Assembly: GCA_964591605.1 (NCBI GenBank)
Contig: CAZQEN010000285.1
Location: 1-10,481, forward strand
Length of the DNA: 10,481 nt
Origin: CAYLLT01 sp964591605
GTDB taxonomy: Bacteria > Planctomycetota > Phycisphaerae > UBA1845 > PWPN01
Reading direction: 5' to 3'
Part shown: positions 6,324 to 10,481 of the stretch, in pieces
Position numbering within the stretch: position 1 is the first letter of the stretch
Layout of the letters: every line of letters begins with the position of its first letter
Made by a program: the position numbers and the translations under genes
The notes under the pieces: generated by a model
Databases searched by the model: none
Told to the model about the DNA's origin: nothing
Seen by the model: the letters and a program-made list of their open reading frames with translations, nothing else

Positions 6324-7532
6324 ATGCCGCGTAACACTGCTGCCGACCGCCGCATCCGATCGGCGATCATCGTGCTGGTGGGACTGGCCGCCGCCGTCAT
6401 GGCGGCCGACCGGCCCGGGGCGGCGAACCCGCCTTCTCCCGCCGCCAGCGAAGCCCATACGGAAGATCTGATCGCCCAGGCGCTCGACCAGAGCACCGAC
6501 ATCGAGTTCAAGGAGGTCCCCATCCGCGAGGCGGTCCGCCAGCTCGCTGAGAAGACGGGCATCCCGATCGAGGTGGAGACCAACACCGTCCGTTTCCTGC
6601 CCTACGGTTCCGACACGCGGGTGACCGCCGCCGTCCATGGTCAGCCGCTCAAGGAAGTGCTCACCGCCATCGTCCAACCGATCGGACTGGCCTGCGCCGT
6701 CGAGCGGGGCAAGGTCATCATCCGGCCCAGCAAACCCCTCCAGCGGCTTGCCCGGCGGGCGAGCTGGGAGGATCTGGCCCTGCTCGAGACCCTGCAGTCC
6801 CGGCCGTGGAGCGGCGAACTGTTCGACAAGCTCCAGGTGCAGTTCCAGGATTCGCCGAGCGACGATCTGGCCGCCAACCGCCAGCAGCTCCGCAAACTGG
6901 CCGACAGCATCGGGGCCGGCAGCGCCGCCGAGGTGCTGGACCTGGCCACCGACCGCTTCGGCTGGACGTGGTATCCGGAGAACGATCACATCGTGGTCAT
7001 CTCGAAGCCCAGGCAGATCGAGCGCCAGATCGAGCGGCGCGTGAGCCTGCGCTACCAGGAGATGAACCTCAAGGACGTGCTGATGGACCTCGCCCGGCAG
7101 GCGGACACGTCGCTCAAGCTCGATCCGGGCGTGCTCACGTCGATCCCCGGCGGCACCGCCGACCGGTTCTCGCTTTCGGTGGATAATGCCACTGTCCGCC
7201 AGGCGCTGGAGATCATCGCTGGCCAGACCGGCCTGGGCTACGTCGTCGATCCCGACGGCATCCGCATCACCACCAACGTGCTGTCGATCCCTGCGAGCAC
7301 CTCTCAGTCGGCCGACCAGGCCGAGAATATCTCCCAGCGGACGGTGGCCGCCCTCCGCAGCAATTCGTTCGTCGGCACCATCACCATCCGCGGCAAAGAC
7401 GGCACCGAATACGCCTTCTTCGTCCGCGAAGGCGACCTGCCGGCCGACGTGAACGAGCTGCGCAAGCAGAAGATCAGGGAAGCGGGTGAACGCCTTCGCG
7501 AAGCCCTCGCCCCCGCCACCCGCCCGAACTGA
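6324..7532 (+). CDS. Exported protein with two STN/secretin-N-like modules
   Basis: From the ATG at 6324 the protein has 402 residues. This start is preferred over the GTG at 6318 because AGAGG at 6314-6318 lies five bases before it. A signal peptide covers about residues 1-28 (basic start, IRSAIIVLVGLAAAVMA). Two similar alpha/beta modules follow: about 54-136 (FKEVPIREAVRQLAEKTGIP and on) and about 238-318 (LRYQEMNLKDVLMDLARQAD and on). Both carry the 'xxLxxVLxxLxxQxG' pattern of STN/N0 domains of TonB receptors and secretins. A linker (about 145-235) and a C-terminal tail (about 340-402) are unassigned. No beta-barrel domain is present, so this is not a secretin or receptor itself. It starts nine bases after the anti-sigma gene and is likely in the same operon, suggesting a periplasmic partner of the anti-sigma protein. 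Confidence 0.72.
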   Translation: MPRNTAADRRIRSAIIVLVGLAAAVMAADRPGAANPPSPAASEAHTEDLIAQALDQSTDIEFKEVPIREAVRQLAEKTGIPIEVETNTVRFLPYGSDTRVTAAVHGQPLKEVLTAIVQPIGLACAVERGKVIIRPSKPLQRLARRASWEDLALLETLQSRPWSGELFDKLQVQFQDSPSDDLAANRQQLRKLADSIGAGSAAEVLDLATDRFGWTWYPENDHIVVISKPRQIERQIERRVSLRYQEMNLKDVLMDLARQADTSLKLDPGVLTSIPGGTADRFSLSVDNATVRQALEIIAGQTGLGYVVDPDGIRITTNVLSIPASTSQSADQAENISQRTVAALRSNSFVGTITIRGKDGTEYAFFVREGDLPADVNELRKQKIREAGERLREALAPATRPN

Positions 7533-7714
7533 GTATCGAATCCATCAACAGCGACGGCCCCGCGCGGAACCGGGCCCCCGGCCTCCTGGTCTGTTCCGAC
7601 CGGCCCGCCGCATGCCGGGACGCGATGGGCACGTCGACGCGAATCCGCCTTCGGTCGCCGGGTTTGACGCCGGAGCGGGGCCGCCGCCCTGATCCCCTGG
7701 GTCCTCGAACCATC

Positions 7715-7743
7715 TTGCAGGATTCCCGCCCCCCCGATATATC
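7715..7743 (+). promoter_or_regulatory. Weak candidate promoter for the oxidoreductase gene
   Basis: TTGCAG (7715-7720; 3 of 6 to consensus) and TATATC (7738-7743; 4 of 6) are separated by 17 bases. If used, the leader would be about 175 bases and would contain the whole inverted-repeat element. The match is modest. It is reported because it is the most promoter-like pair I found upstream of this gene. Confidence 0.25.
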
Positions 7744-7766
7744 CATACTCCCGGTGTTCGTATCGC

Positions 7767-7884
7767 TCACCACGGAGACACGCAGGCACGGACCAGAAGC
7801 CATCCGCTCTGAGGCACGGCCTCCTGGAAATGGTGCTTCCCGACCGGTCGACGCATCCCGCGTGCCCCCGTGTCTCCGTGGTGA
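7767..7884. repeat. 118-base inverted-repeat element with 24-bp arms
   Basis: The arm at 7767-7790 (TCACCACGGAGACACG and on) and the reverse complement of 7861-7884 agree at 22 of 24 positions, with a perfect 16-bp outer block. The 70-base interior holds a 10-bp palindrome CGACCGGTCG at 7841-7850. Translated in passing, the arms give TTETRRHG- and CLRVSVV-like strings, which I recall as frequent spurious peptides in planctomycete and other environmental genomes. That points to a dispersed palindromic family (REP/MITE-like). It sits 42 bases upstream of the oxidoreductase start, so if transcribed it would form a long hairpin in that leader. No transposase is present within it. Confidence 0.75.
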
Positions 7885-7926
7885 AACGGAACTTCATCAT
7901 CCGCCACACAGAGGAGTCGATTCACC

Positions 7927-9114
7927 ATGGCCAACGAGTGCAACGTCGCGTTGATCGGGCAGGGCTTCATGGGCCGCACCCACAGCAATGCCTACCTCAA
8001 AGTCAGCAAGTTCTTCACCGATCTGCCGCTCAAACCCGTGATGCACACCGTCTTCGGGATGGAGCAGGAGAACCCGCAGGTCTTCGCCGACCGCTGGGGC
8101 TGGAAGCATGCCGACACCGACTGGAAGCGCGTCATCCGCAACGAGGAGATCGACTTCGTCGACATCGTGACGCCCAACCACATGCACATGCCGCCGGCCA
8201 TGGAGGCCCTCGCGGCGAAAAAGCCCGTCGCCACCGAAAAGCCCATCGCCGGCACGCTGGCCGACGCCCGCGAAATGGTCGAGGCGGCCAAAAAGGCGAA
8301 GGTGCCCACGTTCGTCTGGTACAACTACCGGCGCGTGCCCGCCGTCGCCCTGGCCCATCAGCTCGTCAAGGAGGGCAAGCTCGGGCGGCTGTTCCACCTG
8401 CGTTTTGTGTACCTGCAGGACTGGGGCGGGCCGGATACGCCGCTGCTGTGGCGCTTCCAGAAGAAGCTCTCGGGCACCGGCGCCCACGGCGACCTCAACG
8501 CCCACATCGTGGACATGGCGCGCTTTGTCAGCGGCGATGAGATCGTCGAGGTCGCGGGTTCGATCTGCGAGACGTTCATCAAGGAGCGCACGATCCCGTC
8601 GGCCGGCTCCGCGGGCGGCATCGCGGCCGGATCCAAGGGCAGCGAGAAGAAGGGCAAAGTGGACGTCGATGACACGGTGCTCTTCCTGGCCCGCACGAAG
8701 AAGGGCGCCGTGGCCAGCTTCGAGTGCTCGCGCCTCGCCACTGGCTACAAGAACCAGAACGGCTTCGAGATCCACGGCGAGAAGGGCGCCCTGCGCTTCC
8801 GCTTCGAGGACATGAACTTCCTCGACTACTACGATGCGACGGCCGAGAAGCGTGTCCAGGGCTGGAACCGCATCATCTGCACCTCCGGCGCCGCCCATCC
8901 CTATGTCTCCGCCTGGTGGCCCGACGCCCACCTGCTCGGCTACGAGCACGGCTTTGTCAACCAGGCGTCCGACATCATGAACGTCCTGGCCAAAAAGCAG
9001 CCCGTCGTCCCGCTGCCCGACTTCGCCGACGCGTACGAAACACAGCGCATCCTCGAAGCCGCCATGCTCAGCGCCGAACACCGCGCACCGGTGAAAATGA
9101 GCGAGGTGAAGTGA
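7927..9114 (+). CDS. Gfo/Idh/MocA-family NAD(P)-dependent oxidoreductase
   Basis: This 395-residue cytoplasmic dehydrogenase-like protein has an N-terminal Rossmann fold starting VALIGQGFMGRTH (7-19; GxGxxG variant) and the family's EKP motif (VATEKPIAG, 101-109; Lys105 is the expected catalytic lysine). The C-terminal alpha/beta domain contains GTGAHGDLNAHIVDMARF (183-200), where Asp189 and His193 match the DxxxH active-site pair. Family members oxidise or reduce sugars, inositols and their derivatives with NAD(P). The substrate is not readable here. A Gly/Ser/Lys-rich insert at about 222-245 precedes the second half. The start is supported by GAGGAG at 7911-7916, 10 bases upstream. It stands alone on its strand between two gaps, so no operon partner hints at the sugar; the nearby GH172 glycosidase fits a carbohydrate-utilising lifestyle only loosely. 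Confidence 0.93.
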   Translation: MANECNVALIGQGFMGRTHSNAYLKVSKFFTDLPLKPVMHTVFGMEQENPQVFADRWGWKHADTDWKRVIRNEEIDFVDIVTPNHMHMPPAMEALAAKKPVATEKPIAGTLADAREMVEAAKKAKVPTFVWYNYRRVPAVALAHQLVKEGKLGRLFHLRFVYLQDWGGPDTPLLWRFQKKLSGTGAHGDLNAHIVDMARFVSGDEIVEVAGSICETFIKERTIPSAGSAGGIAAGSKGSEKKGKVDVDDTVLFLARTKKGAVASFECSRLATGYKNQNGFEIHGEKGALRFRFEDMNFLDYYDATAEKRVQGWNRIICTSGAAHPYVSAWWPDAHLLGYEHGFVNQASDIMNVLAKKQPVVPLPDFADAYETQRILEAAMLSAEHRAPVKMSEVK

Positions 9115-9360
9115 TTTTGAAACTCTTTGTTGACAAGGTGTTGGCGAGGATGTACGGTTTGGATCAAGGCAGGAGGGAAGTGCGGTCGATGTCTAAGAGG
9201 CGGACGGGGTGAAAGCGTGCGGCAAATCGGCGTAAGTCCTAACGTGGCGCTAGAAGGCACGGATGCCGATAGATCCCTTCATTTCTGACGTTTGCCGTCG
9301 TCAGAGCCTTATGCTTTAGTGCTTGTTGCATGCGCGATACTCTACTCTGGGAGAAACGTC
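9115..9360. other. Leader of the accessory operon; composition boundary
   Basis: No gene is supported in these 246 bases. A TTGACA at 9130-9135 has only a poor -10 partner (TACGGT, 9153-9158, 17-base spacing). The stretch from about 9180 to 9275 looks structured: ATCGGC (9226-9231) can pair with GCCGAT (9265-9270), and strings such as GGGGTGAAAGC and CGTAAGTCCTAACG are reminiscent of structured-RNA text. The ribosome site GGGAG at 9349-9353 serves the gene at 9361. GC-rich codon bias stops at the oxidoreductase stop codon. Confidence 0.5.
9284..9305. other. Stem-loop in the accessory operon leader
   Basis: TCTGACG (9284-9290) and CGTCAGA (9299-9305) form a perfect 7-bp stem with an eight-base loop, 55 bases before the start codon at 9361. 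It could be an operator or an mRNA structure. No T-run follows that would mark a strong terminator. Confidence 0.35.
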
Positions 9361-9840
9361 ATGACCACCACAGCGCCAAGCGTTCCGGAAGAGGTTGCAT
9401 TGCAGCCTGATGATCCGGAGCTGCCCTTGCTGGCGTCGCAAGCTGCGATCGAGCTGGATAATCTGCTGTTGGGCAGAGAGTCAAAACTTGAGGGTGTCAC
9501 TCGCCTAGGTCAGCTCTTGGAAAAGTCTTTCAGCAGAAAGGGTCTCGGAGACGAGGGGCATGCGACCCCAGATTCCCTCGCCGTTGCAGTCGTCCGTGAC
9601 GCTCTTCACGGGATCCAGGGATGGGGGAAACTCGTCACCTTGTCCGACCTCGTTACCCGCGCGTCTGACATTGCTGACGGTCTCCAGAAGGCGGGAACAT
9701 CAACGACGGGAGGAGAAGTTGCAGACCGCCTCCGGATTGAGAGAATGCGCGACTTCTGCGCCTCCTTGTCCACGTGCGCTGCCGCATATATCCAATCAAT
9801 CTATGATCTCAGCCGGGTGCCGCACCCCTACAGGAGGTAG
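9361..9840 (+). CDS. Hypothetical protein, first gene of an accessory two-gene operon
   Basis: I do not recognise this 159-residue protein. It has no signal peptide, no membrane segment and no clear catalytic motif. After an acidic, flexible start (1-20) it reads as a series of amphipathic helices (about 22-38, 40-60, 70-86, 92-110, 118-148) and ends in the basic, proline-containing tail SRVPHPYRR. Only two cysteines are present (133 and 139), too few for a zinc site on their own. The ATG at 9361 is chosen because GGGAG lies seven bases upstream; a TTG at 9292 would add 23 residues but has no such site. Its stop codon lies two bases from the next gene's start, so the two proteins are translationally coupled and probably partners. 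Codon use is clearly less GC-biased than in the preceding genes, suggesting acquisition by transfer. Confidence 0.75.
   Translation: MTTTAPSVPEEVALQPDDPELPLLASQAAIELDNLLLGRESKLEGVTRLGQLLEKSFSRKGLGDEGHATPDSLAVAVVRDALHGIQGWGKLVTLSDLVTRASDIADGLQKAGTSTTGGEVADRLRIERMRDFCASLSTCAAAYIQSIYDLSRVPHPYRR
9832..9837 (+). promoter_or_regulatory. Strong Shine-Dalgarno deciding the GTG start at 9843
   Basis: A perfect AGGAGG lies in the last codons of the upstream gene and ends one base before its TAG stop (9838-9840), with five bases to the GTG at 9843. This decides the start of the downstream gene: the ATG at 9862 is in a different frame. It also shows tight translational coupling of the two genes. Confidence 0.8.
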
Positions 9841-9842
9841 AG

Positions 9843-10481
9843 GTGTCTCAGACGCTGGTTTATGCGCGTCACCGCCTGGAATCGCTTCTGAGCGAGATAG
9901 AGCGGCTTCGATACAGCGAGTTTCCCTATCCTCATTCCAAACGCGCGCTTGATCAGATTAAGACGCACTTCGAACGGCACATCTCGAACCTCTCGAGTCT
10001 GTCTCCTCAGAGCAACCAAGTTACCCTGAGGGCTGCGTGTACTGCTGCGCTTACCGACATGTTCGTATACCTCCCGCTACTAGGGTTTATGCTCCGATCC
10101 ACTAACGTTCGGAACGCATTCGAGATTTATGGGCCCCTGCTGAGGCTCTCGCGACAACTGCTCAAGAATGCGGAGGTAAGGCTCGTGTTGTCGTCAGAGT
10201 GGGACTACTCACCATTTACGTATTTCAACCTACCGATTCTGCGCGATTTCGTGCTCATCGGTTTTCCGGCTCCAGAGTCTTCAAATCCACTTTTAGTTCC
10301 TCTCGCTGGACACGAGTTGGGGCACTCACTCTGGGCGAGGGAGGCTCTCGAGATGATCTACAAGCAACGCCTCAGGCAGGCGGTCCTCGCCGATGTCGAC
10401 AAACGCTGGGCAGAGTTCAGTCAGGTGTTCCAGGGAGCGAAGCGTTCAGATCTTGAGACCGACTTGTTCTCACAACAGACA
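9843..10481 (+). CDS. Putative HExxH zinc-metallopeptidase-like protein (3' end outside the window)
   Basis: The frame is open for 213 codons from a GTG start with an ideal ribosome site and runs off the right edge without a stop. The N-terminal part (1-115) is helical, with a hydrophobic patch at about 65-84 (ACTAALTDMFVYLPLLGFML) that could be a membrane or core helix. A compact region follows with SEWDYSPFTYFNLPIL (118-133) and FVLIGFPAPES (136-146). Then comes LAGHELGHSLW at 154-164: HELGH (157-161) is the HExxH zinc-binding and catalytic motif of zincin metallopeptidases. The metzincin extension (HExxHxxGxxH) is absent. A further ligand, perhaps a downstream acidic residue of a gluzincin arrangement, cannot be assigned. 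The family is not recognised. An intracellular protease or a peptidase-like scaffold are both possible. Confidence 0.75.
   Translation, partial: MSQTLVYARHRLESLLSEIERLRYSEFPYPHSKRALDQIKTHFERHISNLSSLSPQSNQVTLRAACTAALTDMFVYLPLLGFMLRSTNVRNAFEIYGPLLRLSRQLLKNAEVRLVLSSEWDYSPFTYFNLPILRDFVLIGFPAPESSNPLLVPLAGHELGHSLWAREALEMIYKQRLRQAVLADVDKRWAEFSQVFQGAKRSDLETDLFSQQT

Larger units (their letters stand above)
7533..7926. other. 394-base intergenic region without a supported gene
   Basis: Open frames on both strands here are made of repeat-derived or low-complexity translations and have no ribosome sites, so I call none. The left part (7533-7710) is GC-rich with no clear structure. The right part holds a weak candidate promoter at 7715-7743, the inverted-repeat element at 7767-7884 and, at 7911-7916, the GAGGAG ribosome site of the oxidoreductase gene. 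Confidence 0.7.

Noticed and set aside
5646..6989. A 447-codon minus-strand open frame across the anti-sigma and STN genes
   Set aside because: It overlaps two convincing plus-strand genes and translates to a Gly/Arg/Asp-rich sequence without any recognisable fold.
7474..7803. Short open frames in the gap before the oxidoreductase gene, with CLRVSVV-like peptides
   Set aside because: The peptides derive from the inverted-repeat arm and low-complexity GC-rich DNA. They lack ribosome sites, so they are explained by the repeat.
9292..9360. A 23-residue N-terminal extension of the first accessory gene from a TTG codon
   Set aside because: There is no Shine-Dalgarno sequence before the TTG, whereas the ATG at 9361 has GGGAG at ideal spacing.

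Overview
The window is GC-rich bacterial chromosome carrying ordinary housekeeping and environmental genes, plus a compositionally different accessory segment at the right end. The overall style suggests a planctomycete or a close PVC-group relative, probably free-living: a GH172 (DUF2961) glycosidase with an extra C-terminal module, an ECF sigma / membrane anti-sigma pair without a zinc motif, a Gfo/Idh/MocA oxidoreductase, and several palindromic intergenic repeats of a kind I recall from planctomycete genomes. This placement is an inference from gene content and from memory of the repeats, not a measurement.

Layout. Bases 1-301 hold no gene but are packed with palindromic repeats. From 302 to 4845 three genes lie on the minus strand, in transcription order panC (pantothenate synthetase), lgt (prolipoprotein diacylglyceryl transferase) and a secreted GH172 enzyme. 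panC and lgt are probably co-transcribed. The GH172 gene appears to have its own promoter in the 116-base gap before it. At 4846-4982 a compact divergent promoter region fires panC leftwards and an ECF sigma factor rightwards, with the two -35 boxes overlapping.

From 4983 to 7532 a plus-strand cluster encodes the ECF sigma factor, a single-pass membrane anti-sigma protein, and an exported protein with two STN/secretin-N-like modules. Together these look like a trans-envelope signalling unit. A 394-base gap follows, containing a 118-base inverted-repeat element. It ends at a Gfo/Idh/MocA-type NAD(P)-dependent oxidoreductase (7927-9114).

From about 9115 the base composition falls and codon use becomes less biased. 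This last segment carries a two-gene operon: a 159-residue helical-looking protein of unknown family, followed after two bases by a protein that runs off the window and contains an HELGH zinc-metallopeptidase motif. I do not recognise either family. This pair is the best candidate in the window for an undescribed system, although its function cannot be read from the sequence.
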